A stretch of DNA of 64,000 bases from Acidobacteriota bacterium (lineage in GTDB: Bacteria > Acidobacteriota > Terriglobia > Acidiferrales > UBA7541), in the NCBI GenBank assembly GCA_013289665.1, contig JABCZN010000002.1, positions 372,001 through 436,000 of the forward strand, written 5' to 3'. How positions within the stretch are numbered: the stretch's first letter is position 1; each line of letters opens with the position of its first letter. Shown here piece after piece: positions 1 to 8,803 of the stretch. The notes beneath the pieces are model-generated. The model was not told the DNA's origin. It made no database searches and saw nothing but the letters and a program-made list of their open reading frames with translations. The position numbers and the translations under genes are program-made.

Positions 1-96
1 ATGGGAACACGGGCTGCTCCCTGCCTGGAATGCACTTACAGCCACGCGGGGCTTCAGATTCCGAACTCCGCAGAAAATGTAGCTTTGAACACAACC

Positions 97-122
97 GGTT
101 CACCACCTTTATGAGGTGAACC
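97..122. other. Inverted repeat downstream of tRNA-Val
   Basis: GGTTCACC at 97-104 and GGTGAACC at 115-122 form a perfect 8-bp stem with a 10-base loop. It lies 28 bases beyond the 3' end of the minus-strand tRNA. There is no T-run after the stem on the minus strand, so it is not a textbook terminator; it may help end or process the tRNA transcript. Nothing else is recognisable in 1-149. Confidence 0.4.
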
Positions 123-149
123 AGATACAAGTGAGACAATTAGAAGGAA

Positions 150-225
150 TGGTGGGCGATAAAGGATTTGAACCTTTGACCTCTCGCGTGTGAGGCGAGC
201 GCTCTAACCGCTGAGCTAATCGCCC
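150..225 (-). tRNA. tRNA-Val (anticodon CAC)
   Basis: The minus strand folds into a complete 76-base cloverleaf: a 7-bp acceptor GGGCGAT/ATCGCCC, D stem GCTC/GAGC, anticodon stem CTCGC/GCGAG with loop CTCACAC, a 5-base variable region, T stem AAAGG/CCTTT with loop TTCAAAT, then an encoded CCA tail. The loop gives anticodon CAC, which reads the valine codon GUG. No integrase or att-like duplication is seen beside it. Confidence 0.95.
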
Positions 226-331
226 GTCTATTAACGGGTGCCCTTTGCAGGGAAACATTGTTGCAATCGGCCGAAACGCTTCGGCAACAACGCTCATCTA
301 TTTAAGCAGGAACACCTGGGGTTTTCAACCG

Positions 332-1279
332 ATGCCGATCGCCACCTCTCACGTGGTTTCACAACTGCAGCGCTCCATTGCCCGCGCGATTTTCGGGAAG
401 GAAGACGTCATCCAGCTTTCCCTGATCACGCTGCTGGCGCGCGGCCACCTGCTGATCGAAGACGTTCCCGGCACCGGGAAGACAACACTGGCGCAGGCGC
501 TGGCCAAATCGTTTCACTGCTCGTTCCAGCGCATTCAATTCACCTCGGACCTGCTGCCCAGCGACGTCCTGGGCGTCAGCGTCTACAATCCCGAAACCCG
601 CGAATTTGAATTTCGCCAGGGGCCGATTTTCGCAAACGTGGTCCTGGCCGACGAAATCAACCGCACCACACCGCGCACGCAATCCGCGCTTCTTGAAGCG
701 ATGAACGAAGCCCAGGTGACCGTGGATGGCCGCACGCTGGCGCTGCCCCAACCATTTCTTGTGATCGCCACGCAGAATCCCGTGGAACATCACGGCACTT
801 ACCCGCTGCCCGAATCGCAGCTCGACCGCTTCCTGATGCGCATCAAGATGGGATATCCCTCGCACGAAACTGAGAAAGAGATCTTGCGAAACCGCGCGAC
901 AGACGATCCGATTGAGACTCTCGAGCCGGTTGCCGACGTCGCCGACGTAATGACCATGCAGCAGGCGGTGACCCGGATCAAGGTGGATTCGAGCCTGCAT
1001 GATTACGCGCTGGAGATCGTGAACCGCACGCGCAAGTCCGACCAGCTCGCCCTGGGCGTCAGCCCGCGCGGCACCCTGATGCTGCAACGGGCTGCGCAAG
1101 CGCGGGCATTTCTTGAAGGTCGCGACTTCTGCTTGCCTGACGATTTCAAGCAGCTGGCCGTGGCTGTGTTCTCACACCGCGTCGTCGCCAGCGCGCGCCA
1201 TGCTTCCCTGCAAAAGAAATCGGAGACTACCGAAAATGTTCTGCGGGAAATCGTGGAGTCCGTCCGCGTACCGCTCTAG
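332..1279 (+). CDS. MoxR family AAA+ ATPase
   Basis: A 315-residue AAA+ ATPase of the MoxR family, which acts as a chaperone-like ATPase that matures or activates partner proteins, often those encoded beside it. Walker A (GTGKTT) lies near residue 50 and Walker B is within VVLADEINR. The RFLMR and SPRG-type stretches typical of MoxR follow, and the C-terminal lid contains DDFKQLA. The frame is open from 245, but the ATG at 332 gives the family's usual length and starts just before the conserved region; the Shine-Dalgarno match is weak. The next gene encodes a DUF58 protein and a transglutaminase gene lies further on, the classic MoxR neighbourhood. The physical role of the cluster here (envelope or peptidase-related) is inferred. 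Confidence 0.93.
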   Translation: MPIATSHVVSQLQRSIARAIFGKEDVIQLSLITLLARGHLLIEDVPGTGKTTLAQALAKSFHCSFQRIQFTSDLLPSDVLGVSVYNPETREFEFRQGPIFANVVLADEINRTTPRTQSALLEAMNEAQVTVDGRTLALPQPFLVIATQNPVEHHGTYPLPESQLDRFLMRIKMGYPSHETEKEILRNRATDDPIETLEPVADVADVMTMQQAVTRIKVDSSLHDYALEIVNRTRKSDQLALGVSPRGTLMLQRAAQARAFLEGRDFCLPDDFKQLAVAVFSHRVVASARHASLQKKSETTENVLREIVESVRVPL

Positions 1280-1324
1280 CGCGACACCGGCGATCACCAC
1301 CCTCTGGTCCTGGGAATTATAGAA

Positions 1325-2665
1325 ATGCCTTCGCTTATTTCCACGGTCAACGCTCTCCTCGCCAAATCCGACCGTCCCGCCGTGCGCGCTTTTTTCCTTT
1401 CGATGGCCGCGCTTTCGATTGCGCTGATTCTGGCGCTCTATTCCGGCGCCGCAGCCCAGCTTGGCAATCTGTTTCTGGCCAGCGCTTCGGCGCTCACCGC
1501 CCTGGTGGTCGCCGGATGGGTTGCCGTCACGCTGGTGCCCACACTGGCGAAACGCACACCACTGCGCTGGATCGGGTACCGTATGGAGTACCGCATCACG
1601 CGCTATGGCTGGATCTACATTCTCGGCATCGTGCTGGTGGCGCTGGCAGCGATCAACACCGGAAACAATTTATTGTTCCTGATTCTGGCCAGCCTGATTG
1701 CCAGCATCCTGATGTCCGGGATACTGTCGTCCATCACCCTCGCCGGCGTGGAATTGAAGCTCCATCTTCCGGAGCATATTTTCGCCGGGCAGTCCGTGCG
1801 CGCTTCCGTGGAATTGCGTAACGAAAAACTGACCATGCCGTCGTTCTCGTTGCGCGTCGAGGCGGCCAAAACGAAAGATCAGCCTGCCGCGGCTATGCTC
1901 GAAACCCCGGTGTACTTCCCCTACCTGCCCCGTCAGCAGGCGGTGAAACAAAGTGTCCCGCTGCTTTTTCTCCAGCGCGGCGTATACAGGCAAGAAGCTT
2001 TCAAAATCGTCACGCGTTTCCCTTTCGGCTTCCTCCAGAAAGCCAGGCGCATGGATCTAGCCACGGAGGCGCTGGTCTATCCCGAAGTAGCCGCATCCTC
2101 GGAATTCCTGGAAGTTTTGCCCGGGCTTCAGGGTGCAATGGAAAGCAACGCCAAGGGCCGTGGACAGGATCTTTATGCGTTGCGCGGCTATCTGCCGAAC
2201 GACAGCGCGCGCCACGTGCACTGGAAGGCTTCCGCGCGGTTCGGGGCTTTGATGGTGCGCGAGTTCGCGCGCGAGGATGATTGCCGGGTGCTGCTGGTAT
2301 TCGATCCGCAAAGTCCCGCGGCCGCCGCCCTGCCCCCATCGAGCGAGAAAGAAAGCTTCGAGCGGGCGGTAACCTTTTGCGCAGCACTGGCCTGGAATTT
2401 TCACGAACGCAACGCCCTGCTGGAATTCCGCAGCGCGGAAGCCTCCACGCCGCTGGCGCCTGCCTCGGACAATATTTTCGCAGTTCTGCGCCACCTGGCA
2501 CTGGTGCAGCCGATAGCGCCAAATTCGCGGCCGGAACTGCTGAATCAACTGGCGGCGGATCCGGAATCGTTCAAGATTATTGTCACCTCCCAGCCGCGCG
2601 GCTCGATCCCCGCCGAATTGTGGAACACCTCCTACATTGTGTTCGCAAGCGACCTGTCGGCCTGA
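1325..2665 (+). CDS. DUF58 domain membrane protein
   Basis: A 446-residue protein with two hydrophobic N-terminal segments (about residues 20-65 and 90-125) followed by a long soluble part. The DUF58 signature sits near residues 277-320: GRGQDLYALRGYLPNDSAR, then HWKASARFGALMVREF. DUF58 proteins have a von Willebrand A-like fold and nearly always accompany MoxR ATPases; their precise biochemical role is not established. The gene starts 45 bases after the MoxR stop, so the two are probably co-transcribed. The last part (EFRSAEASTPLAP and following) matches the VWA-like C-terminus expected. The membrane topology is read from sequence only. Confidence 0.88.
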   Translation: MPSLISTVNALLAKSDRPAVRAFFLSMAALSIALILALYSGAAAQLGNLFLASASALTALVVAGWVAVTLVPTLAKRTPLRWIGYRMEYRITRYGWIYILGIVLVALAAINTGNNLLFLILASLIASILMSGILSSITLAGVELKLHLPEHIFAGQSVRASVELRNEKLTMPSFSLRVEAAKTKDQPAAAMLETPVYFPYLPRQQAVKQSVPLLFLQRGVYRQEAFKIVTRFPFGFLQKARRMDLATEALVYPEVAASSEFLEVLPGLQGAMESNAKGRGQDLYALRGYLPNDSARHVHWKASARFGALMVREFAREDDCRVLLVFDPQSPAAAALPPSSEKESFERAVTFCAALAWNFHERNALLEFRSAEASTPLAPASDNIFAVLRHLALVQPIAPNSRPELLNQLAADPESFKIIVTSQPRGSIPAELWNTSYIVFASDLSA

Positions 2666-2721
2666 GTATCCACAGCCGGCAATCCCCGACAACAGAAGTC
2701 CTGTGCGACACTAAGTCTGTC

Positions 2722-3831
2722 ATGCTTAGCGGCGCGGCGCTTTCCAGATTCCGAAAAAACTTGATGGGTTGGTTCGCGGAGTACCAGCGCGACCTGCCGT
2801 GGCGGCGGACGCGCGATCCTTACCGAGTCTGGCTATCTGAAATCATGCTGCAACAGACGCGCGTAGCGGCGGCCATTCCTTATTACGAGCGTTTCCTGGA
2901 ACGGTTTCCCGGTGTCGAAGCGCTCGCCCGCGCCCCGCAGGAAGAGGTGCTCCGGCTCTGGGCGGGGCTGGGCTACTACTCGCGAGCGCGCAACCTGGCA
3001 GAAGCAGCTCAGGAAATTGTAGCGAAGCACAACGGTGTCTTCCCAAGCGAACCAGCGGATGCTCTCGCGTTGCCCGGGATCGGTGCGTACACGGCCGCGG
3101 CGATCTTGAGCATCGTCTATCAAAAGAAACTTGCGGTACTGGACGGAAACGTTGCTCGCGTAATAGCGCGGCTCTATGCGGTTCGCGGCGATCTGCGGGC
3201 AAACGGCACCTGGCAAAAACTTCAGGCAACCGCCGGCCATTTGCTGGCGGGCCGATCGCCGGGCGATTGGAACCAGGCGATGATGGAATTGGGCGCGACC
3301 CTCTGCACGCCGCGCTCGCCGCAATGCCTCCTGTGCCCTGTCAGCGAATTTTGCGAAGCGCGCAAACAGGGCCTGACGGACCTGATCCCCGTGAAGCGCA
3401 GCAAACGCAGCACGGTAGAACTCACCCTGGCATCTCTGGTGCTCCTGGATCCGCGAGGACAAACGTTGCTGCTGGCCCCGCCGGCACCTGCCAGAAAATC
3501 TGCGGCGGCGAATGATGTCCACACGCTGGTTTCGCGAATGTGGCATTTTCCAAGCGTTGCCGTCCTGCAGGGCCAGGCTGCCGAAGCGCTCAGGAAATTC
3601 GCGGAAGAGTCGTTATTCCGCGGCCGGGGATTTCGCCTGGAGTTTTTCGCCCTGAAAAAAGTGCGCCACGCGGTGACATTCCGCGCGATCACGATTTTTC
3701 CATTTCGTGCGCGGGTAGCTAAACTGCCCCGAGTTTCCGCGTCAAAAGCGTTTCCCCTGGCTGACCTGTCCACTGTGGCCGTTTCCAATCTCACCCGCAA
3801 GGTGGCCCGCGCCGCCCTGGCGCTGAACTAA
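2722..3831 (+). CDS. mutY: A/G-specific adenine DNA glycosylase MutY
   Basis: A 369-residue base-excision repair enzyme that removes adenine mispaired with 8-oxoguanine. The catalytic Glu is E40 in SEIMLQQTRV, the helix-hairpin-helix is LPGIGAYTAAAI, the active-site Asp is D141 in VLDGNVARVIAR, and the [4Fe-4S] cluster cysteines are spaced C-X6-C-X2-C-X5-C around residues 195-211. A C-terminal NUDIX-like domain (from about residue 230) for 8-oxoG recognition follows. The frame is open far upstream into the DUF58 gene; the ATG at 2722 is chosen because it lies just before the conserved region and leaves 56 bases after the DUF58 stop. MutY between DUF58 and the transglutaminase gene is an unusual insertion into that cluster. 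Confidence 0.95.
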   Translation: MLSGAALSRFRKNLMGWFAEYQRDLPWRRTRDPYRVWLSEIMLQQTRVAAAIPYYERFLERFPGVEALARAPQEEVLRLWAGLGYYSRARNLAEAAQEIVAKHNGVFPSEPADALALPGIGAYTAAAILSIVYQKKLAVLDGNVARVIARLYAVRGDLRANGTWQKLQATAGHLLAGRSPGDWNQAMMELGATLCTPRSPQCLLCPVSEFCEARKQGLTDLIPVKRSKRSTVELTLASLVLLDPRGQTLLLAPPAPARKSAAANDVHTLVSRMWHFPSVAVLQGQAAEALRKFAEESLFRGRGFRLEFFALKKVRHAVTFRAITIFPFRARVAKLPRVSASKAFPLADLSTVAVSNLTRKVARAALALN

Positions 3832-3904
3832 GCGCTTCTCTTTATCCTTACGCGCCCGCGCAATCCTGCGTCACTTCCCCGGTGTTATCCTAAAGACTCA
3901 AGCG

Positions 3905-6151
3905 ATGGACTCCTCCATCACCACCCCGGCCCAGCCTCTCCCCGCGGAACAGTTCTTCCGCGCATCAATTTTTTTTCTGGTGCTGACGGCAACTCTCACG
4001 CTGGTGAGCACAGGAAAACTCGACTTGGTGACCACTGTGGCGGCTCCGCTGGCCATTCTTTTCAAGGGATTCCGCTGGTGGCGCGGTCATCCCCCCGAAT
4101 TGCGCCAGGCCACGGCAACCAGGTTCGTCCTCGCCTACCTCTTTTTCTTCCCCGTTGATGCGCTCTTTGTCTCCCGCAATCTGGCCAGTGGCACCTCAAA
4201 CAGCGCTCTCTACGCGGTCCTGCTCGCGGCGGTGCACTTCCTGCTGTTCGTCACGGTGTTGCGCCTGTACAGTGCCGCAACGGATCGCGACGTCGTCTTC
4301 CTGGCGATGCTTTCGTTTGCGGCAATTCTCGCCTCCGCCGTTTTTACCGTGGACACCAACTTCTTTTTCCTGTTTGTCGTTTATCTTCTGTTCGGGGTGG
4401 CCACCTTCTTAAGCCTGGAAATCCGCCGCGGAGCGCTTGGGGCGGTCTTTCCGCAGCTGGACGCCGATCCGGCGCGCGAGCGCAAGTTCTACCGCGCGAT
4501 GTCGCTCGCCGCCTTCAGCGTCGCCGCCGGCGCCATCTTTTTCGGTTCCATGCTTTTTTTCTTCTTCCCCCGGTTCAGTGCCGGCTATTTTGCCCGCACC
4601 GGATTCCAGCCTTCGCTGATGACGGGATTCACGGACAACGTGGAACTCGGGCGCATCGGCGAAATCAAGCAGGACAGCTCGGTCGTAATGCGAGTGCAAA
4701 CCGGAGCCACGGTGAACTACCCGATGCTGCGCTGGCGCGGAATCGCGCTTTCCACGTTCGACGGAAGGCGCTGGTACTCGCTGGAAAAGCGGCGTGAACT
4801 CCATGAGGCGAGGTCGGACGGCTGGATTACGCTCGGTTCGCAATTGGATGTGAAGGTGCCCGTCGTCGCGCAATTGCGGTTCATCGTTCTGCTCCAACCC
4901 CTGGCGAGCGACGCCCTGTTTGCTCCCGCGCAAGTGATGGAATTGCGCGGAAATTTCTCGAATGACGCCGGCACCTACTATGGGACGGCCCGCCGCAGCT
5001 CGTTGGGCATGGATGCCGCGGGGGGCGTTTACAATCCCGCCCGCAATTACTCGCAGCTTCGTTATGAAGGAGTTTCGCTGCTTCCAGAGTTGAGGCCGCT
5101 AAAAGCGCGGACGGCGGGCGTGGAATATCCGGTAAACATCCAAAAGCTGTATTTGCAACTGCCGGAGAAGCTGGATCCCCGCATCCCGCAACTAGCAGAG
5201 AGAATCACCGCAACGGCCGATAATCCCTACGACAAATCGGTAGTCCTTGAAAGCTTCCTCCGGCGGAATTTCGGCTACACGCTGAACCTCGCCGGAAAGC
5301 CTGGCGCCGATCCGCTGGCGCAGTTTCTCTTTGTGACCAAGGCGGGGCATTGCGAATATTTCGCCTCCGCGATGGCGGTGATGCTCAGGACGCTGGGGAT
5401 TCCCTCGCGCGAAGTGAATGGCTTCCTTCCCGGCGAATATAACGACCTGGCGGGAGACTACATCGTCCGCGCAAGCGACGCGCACAGCTGGGTGGAAGCA
5501 TACTTCCCAGGAAGCGGCTGGATCACGTTCGACCCCACGCCCCCGGCCAGCGGCTCCGAGGGCGGATTGTTTTCGCGGCTCAATCTCTACCTCGACTGGA
5601 TGCAGCTGAACTGGAACGAATGGGTGATCAACTACGATTTCACGCACCAACTGGCGATGGCGAAAAACGTCCGGCAAAACTCGACGGATTATTCGGAATC
5701 TTTCCGGCGGTGGTTCCGGCGCGCCGAAGAGCGCGGAATGGCGGGCCTCACTGAGTGGCAGCGCCACCACTCCTATCTGAGCCTGGTCTTTCCAGTGGCG
5801 CTGGTGTTTCTGCTGGTTGTCCTCCGCTCCGGCTGGATTCGCGCCGCTCTCCGCTGGCTCGGCCTGGCCCTGCAAATGAGGCAGCCGACCACCCGAAGAA
5901 ATAATCCGCAGCTTGCCTCCGGGCTGTATGCGGAGATGCTGCGAGTGCTTGAACAGCGCGGCTTCCCGCGTGCGGAAACGCAAACGCCCGGGGAATTCGC
6001 CGCTACCCTTAGGGTCCAGCCGGCTCTCGGTTTCGTCGTGGATGAATTCACCTCCCTCTACGCCGAAGCCCGCTTTGGTGGAGCCGTTTGCGACGCCTTT
6101 CGCCTGCGAGCCCTCCTCGAGCAGATTCGTTCCTCCCCCCGCCCGGATTAA
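3905..6151 (+). CDS. DUF3488/transglutaminase-like membrane protein (TgpA type)
   Basis: A 748-residue membrane protein. The N-terminal third (about residues 15-225) carries six or so hydrophobic segments of the DUF3488 type. A soluble transglutaminase-like domain follows with the catalytic Cys in KAGHCEYFASAMAVMLR (about residue 482), His in SDAHSWVEAYF (about 526) and Asp in WITFDPTPP (about 541). One more membrane segment lies near residues 620-640, and then a short DUF4129-like cytoplasmic tail. TgpA proteins are papain-fold enzymes of the periplasm of uncertain substrate; in Pseudomonas the family is essential. The MoxR-DUF58-TgpA trio is conserved in many bacteria. The ATG at 3905 lies 73 bases after mutY. 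Confidence 0.9.
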   Translation: MDSSITTPAQPLPAEQFFRASIFFLVLTATLTLVSTGKLDLVTTVAAPLAILFKGFRWWRGHPPELRQATATRFVLAYLFFFPVDALFVSRNLASGTSNSALYAVLLAAVHFLLFVTVLRLYSAATDRDVVFLAMLSFAAILASAVFTVDTNFFFLFVVYLLFGVATFLSLEIRRGALGAVFPQLDADPARERKFYRAMSLAAFSVAAGAIFFGSMLFFFFPRFSAGYFARTGFQPSLMTGFTDNVELGRIGEIKQDSSVVMRVQTGATVNYPMLRWRGIALSTFDGRRWYSLEKRRELHEARSDGWITLGSQLDVKVPVVAQLRFIVLLQPLASDALFAPAQVMELRGNFSNDAGTYYGTARRSSLGMDAAGGVYNPARNYSQLRYEGVSLLPELRPLKARTAGVEYPVNIQKLYLQLPEKLDPRIPQLAERITATADNPYDKSVVLESFLRRNFGYTLNLAGKPGADPLAQFLFVTKAGHCEYFASAMAVMLRTLGIPSREVNGFLPGEYNDLAGDYIVRASDAHSWVEAYFPGSGWITFDPTPPASGSEGGLFSRLNLYLDWMQLNWNEWVINYDFTHQLAMAKNVRQNSTDYSESFRRWFRRAEERGMAGLTEWQRHHSYLSLVFPVALVFLLVVLRSGWIRAALRWLGLALQMRQPTTRRNNPQLASGLYAEMLRVLEQRGFPRAETQTPGEFAATLRVQPALGFVVDEFTSLYAEARFGGAVCDAFRLRALLEQIRSSPRPD

Positions 6152-6171
6152 GCAGTCTCCGCGCTTCGCGC

Positions 6172-6266
6172 GTAACGGCCACCTTCAGGTGGCCCCGCAC
6201 TCCCTCCAGGGGAGGGGCTCACCCTTCCCCTTTGCCCTTGTAGCGGCCGCCTTCTCTGGCGGGCGT
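6172..6266 (+). repeat. Dispersed 3' hairpin repeat, double copy
   Basis: Two copies of a dispersed repeat follow the transglutaminase stop codon. The first has a perfect stem GGCCACC-TTCA-GGTGGCC at 6177-6194. The second, TTGTAGCGGCCGCCTTCTCT followed by GGCGGGCG, spans 6238-6265. Between them is a linker rich in GGGGAGGGG and CCCTTCCCC that recurs near other copies (17681, 21276). The function is unknown; it may shape the 3' end of the transcript. Confidence 0.7.
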
Positions 6267-6354
6267 GATGAGGACGCAGAAACCCCGTCCGCACCCGCCT
6301 CGGACCGGACATGCTAAAATCAAAGGATTGGCGTAAAGGCGCCATTTCCACTGT

Positions 6355-7797
6355 ATGCGTAAAGTTGGTTTTATCTCCCTCGGATGCCCCAAAAACCTCG
6401 TGGATAGCGAGGTGATGATGGGCATTCTCGCGCGCGAGGGCTACGAGTTAACGCCGCGCGCCGATGACGCTGAAATACTGGTGGTCAACACCTGCAGCTT
6501 CATCGAGCCGGCTCAAAAAGAATCCGTGGACGCCATCCTGGAAATGGCGGAGCACAAGAAATTCGGCTCCGCAAAAAAACTCATCGTCGCCGGCTGCCTG
6601 GTGGAACGGTATCGCAACCAGATCCTCGAACAGATTCCAGAGGTGGATGCGGTTGTTGGCACCGGTGAAGTCGAGCGCATCATCGAAGCGGTCGAGGGCG
6701 AGCTTAAAGTCCTGCCCGCGCAACCCCCAGCATTTCTCTACCACGATCTGACGCCGCGCATTGTGACCACGCCGAAGCACCAGGCGTACATCAAGATTGC
6801 CGAAGGCTGCGATCACCCGTGCACCTTCTGCATTATTCCGCAGCTCCGTGGCGCCTTCCGCAGCCGCAGGTTTGAATCCGTGGTGCGCGAAGCAGAGAAT
6901 CTGGCCGCATCAGGCGCGCGTGAAGTCACACTCATCGGGCAGGACACGACCTCCTACGGCGAAGACCTCGGCTTGCGCGACGGCCTCGCGCAATTGCTGG
7001 AACGCCTGGCAAAGGTCGAAGACCTCCTGTGGGTGCGTTTTCTCTATGCTTATCCGAATCGCGTCACCCAAAAGATGCTCGAGACCCTCGCGGCCCACGA
7101 GCGGCTGGCGAAATACATTGATATGCCCCTGCAACATGCCAGCCGCAACGTCCTGGCGCGGATGAAGCGCGGCTCGCACGGCGACGCGTTCCTGAAATTG
7201 TTGGATCGTATGCGCACGACCATCCCCGGTGTCGCGCTGCGCACCAGCTTCATCGTGGGCTTCCCCGGTGAAACGGAATCCGATTTCCAGGAACTCTGCG
7301 ATTTTGTCGCCGCCGCAAAGCTTGACTGGATGGGCGTGTTCGAATATTCCGACGTGGACAACGCGGCCAGCTTCCCGCTGGACGGCAAGGTGGACGCCGA
7401 TACGATCAACGACCGTCGTAACCGCCTGATGGCGCTGCAAAAGAAAATCTCCCGCGAGAATCTGCGCAAGTTCAAGGGCCGCGAGGAAACCGCCCTTGTC
7501 GAAGGCCCCTCAAAAGACAATCCGCTGGTATGGGAAGCGCGCCTGCAATCGATGGCCCCGGATATTGATGGGAAGCTCTATCTGACGGACATTGAGTTGC
7601 CGGGCGGGGAAATTGCGGAGTCTGGCGATGTGGTCAAGGTTCGGATCACGAAGACGGACGCGTACGACTTGATCGGCCGCGTCGTTGAGATTCAGTCGCG
7701 AACGGCCGGCCGTGAACTGGCGCCGCGCAAAACGGAAATTCCGCCGGAGAAACTAACCCGAATCGCAACCGGCGCCGCGCTGCGGGTCCTCGCTTAG
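6355..7797 (+). CDS. rimO: Ribosomal protein S12 methylthiotransferase RimO
   Basis: A 480-residue radical SAM methylthiotransferase that adds a methylthio group to an aspartate of ribosomal protein S12. The N-terminal UPF0004 domain starts with FISLGCPKNLVDSE and provides three cysteines (in LGCPK, NTCSF and AGCLVER) for the auxiliary cluster. The radical SAM cluster motif C-X3-C-X2-C is EGCDHPCTFC near residue 150. A C-terminal TRAM domain (about residues 375-445) follows. The LGCPKN start and ADDAEILVVNTCSFI block point to RimO rather than MiaB. The protein runs about 30 residues past the usual end, with a basic tail. A TAAAAT box lies at 6315-6320, upstream of the start. Confidence 0.95.
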   Translation: MRKVGFISLGCPKNLVDSEVMMGILAREGYELTPRADDAEILVVNTCSFIEPAQKESVDAILEMAEHKKFGSAKKLIVAGCLVERYRNQILEQIPEVDAVVGTGEVERIIEAVEGELKVLPAQPPAFLYHDLTPRIVTTPKHQAYIKIAEGCDHPCTFCIIPQLRGAFRSRRFESVVREAENLAASGAREVTLIGQDTTSYGEDLGLRDGLAQLLERLAKVEDLLWVRFLYAYPNRVTQKMLETLAAHERLAKYIDMPLQHASRNVLARMKRGSHGDAFLKLLDRMRTTIPGVALRTSFIVGFPGETESDFQELCDFVAAAKLDWMGVFEYSDVDNAASFPLDGKVDADTINDRRNRLMALQKKISRENLRKFKGREETALVEGPSKDNPLVWEARLQSMAPDIDGKLYLTDIELPGGEIAESGDVVKVRITKTDAYDLIGRVVEIQSRTAGRELAPRKTEIPPEKLTRIATGAALRVLA

Positions 7798-7812
7798 CCC
7801 AACGGCATCTTC

Positions 7813-7838
7813 TAGCGGCCACCTTCTGAGGGGGCGCT
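7813..7838 (+). repeat. Dispersed 3' hairpin repeat copy
   Basis: TAGCGGCCACCTTCTGAGG followed by GGGCGCT lies 15 bases after the rimO stop and is followed by ATTTTTAAAATC. The stem is imperfect. It belongs to the TAGCGGCCGCCTTC family described elsewhere in the window. Confidence 0.6.
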
Positions 7839-7925
7839 ATTTTTAAAATCCCGACCAGGAGCACTTGTCACATTTTCTCTGCGCTTGTCCGGATACCTTC
7901 CGGATGGTAAAACAGTTTCTTCGAA

Positions 7926-8144
7926 ATGAAGCACCGTTGCCCGATTTGCAAGAAACCTACTGACTCCGCCACGGACGCGGACTTTCCGTTCTGCTCTGAT
8001 CGCTGCCGATTGATGGACCTGGGCGCTTGGGCCGCGGAGAACTACGTTGTGTCCGAACCCATCTTCGACGAAGAGGATCTCCCCGAGGGCGATCGCCGCG
8101 CTCCGCAGGAACACGGGCACGATAACGATGACACCATCCACTGA
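7926..8144 (+). CDS. yacG: DNA gyrase inhibitor YacG (zinc protein)
   Basis: A 72-residue protein. Four cysteines at residues 5, 8, 23 and 27 (CPIC ... FCSDRC) form the zinc site of the YacG family. The SDRCRLMDLGAWAAENYVV block that follows is also typical. YacG binds GyrB and inhibits gyrase in E. coli; that function is taken from the family. The acidic C-terminal tail is variable. The reading frame overlaps the start of pgpA by 17 bases, so the two are likely translationally coupled. Confidence 0.92.
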   Translation: MKHRCPICKKPTDSATDADFPFCSDRCRLMDLGAWAAENYVVSEPIFDEEDLPEGDRRAPQEHGHDNDDTIH

Positions 8145-8787
8145 GCCGGCCGCCGGGCCATCCCCTGGCGCAAAGCCGCGCTTCGCCTTCGCTATCGCCA
8201 CAGTTTTCGGCACAGGTTACCTGAAACCGGGCCCCGGCACCTGGGGCTCCGCAGTGGGCCTGCTGATCGCCGTCGTCTCGCACCCTTTCACCTGGTTTTT
8301 GCTGCTTGGAAAAGGGATTGAAGTGGCTGTGGGTGAAACCGCTCCGTTGCTGACCGGGTTCGCAGGAACAGTCCTCCTCCTGGTACCTTCCGTGGCGGTG
8401 TGGCTGTTTCTGGCGCTGCTCGGAGTTCGCACCAGCCGGGAGGTATCGCAATATGCTGGTACCAAAGATCCGCAATATGTGGTGATCGACGAGGTTTCCG
8501 GAGTGCATCTGACACTTATCCTGAGCCTCGCTCCGGTAGCGCCGATGGTCTTCCTGAGGCCGGAAGATGCGGCCACGTTCGCCCTGTTTAGCGGCATGAG
8601 CATCCTGAACTGGAAATTCCTGCTGGCTGGTTTCCTCCTTTTCCGGCTCTTCGATATCGCCAAGCCTTTCCCCTGCCGGCGCCTCGAAAAGCTGCCTGGC
8701 GGCTGGGGCATCATGGCCGACGATTGGATGGCCGGGGTCTATGCTGCCATTTGCTTGCGTCTCGCGTTACACTTTCATTGGCTATGA
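8128..8787 (+). CDS. pgpA: Phosphatidylglycerophosphatase A
   Basis: A 219-residue membrane phosphatase of the PgpA family, which dephosphorylates phosphatidylglycerophosphate to phosphatidylglycerol. The diagnostic N-terminal block ATVFGTGYLKPGPGTWGS is present near residues 19-36. The acidic active-site region is VVIDEVSG, and FRLFDIAKPFPCRRLEKLPGG followed by GIMADDWMAG forms the conserved C-terminal part. There are about four hydrophobic segments. The ATG at 8128 lies inside the last codons of yacG. A frame open further upstream is discarded because the extra residues are unlike the family. Confidence 0.93.
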   Translation: MTPSTEPAAGPSPGAKPRFAFAIATVFGTGYLKPGPGTWGSAVGLLIAVVSHPFTWFLLLGKGIEVAVGETAPLLTGFAGTVLLLVPSVAVWLFLALLGVRTSREVSQYAGTKDPQYVVIDEVSGVHLTLILSLAPVAPMVFLRPEDAATFALFSGMSILNWKFLLAGFLLFRLFDIAKPFPCRRLEKLPGGWGIMADDWMAGVYAAICLRLALHFHWL

Positions 8788-8803
8788 TCGTTGGGCAACG
8801 GCA

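Noticed and set aside
150-225. tRNA-Val as an integration site for a genomic island
   Set aside because: No integrase, no direct repeat of the tRNA 3' end and no foreign gene content nearby.
2281-2721. N-terminal extension of mutY by 147 codons
   Set aside because: The extension lies over the DUF58 gene in another frame and is Arg/Pro-rich; the family starts near 2722.
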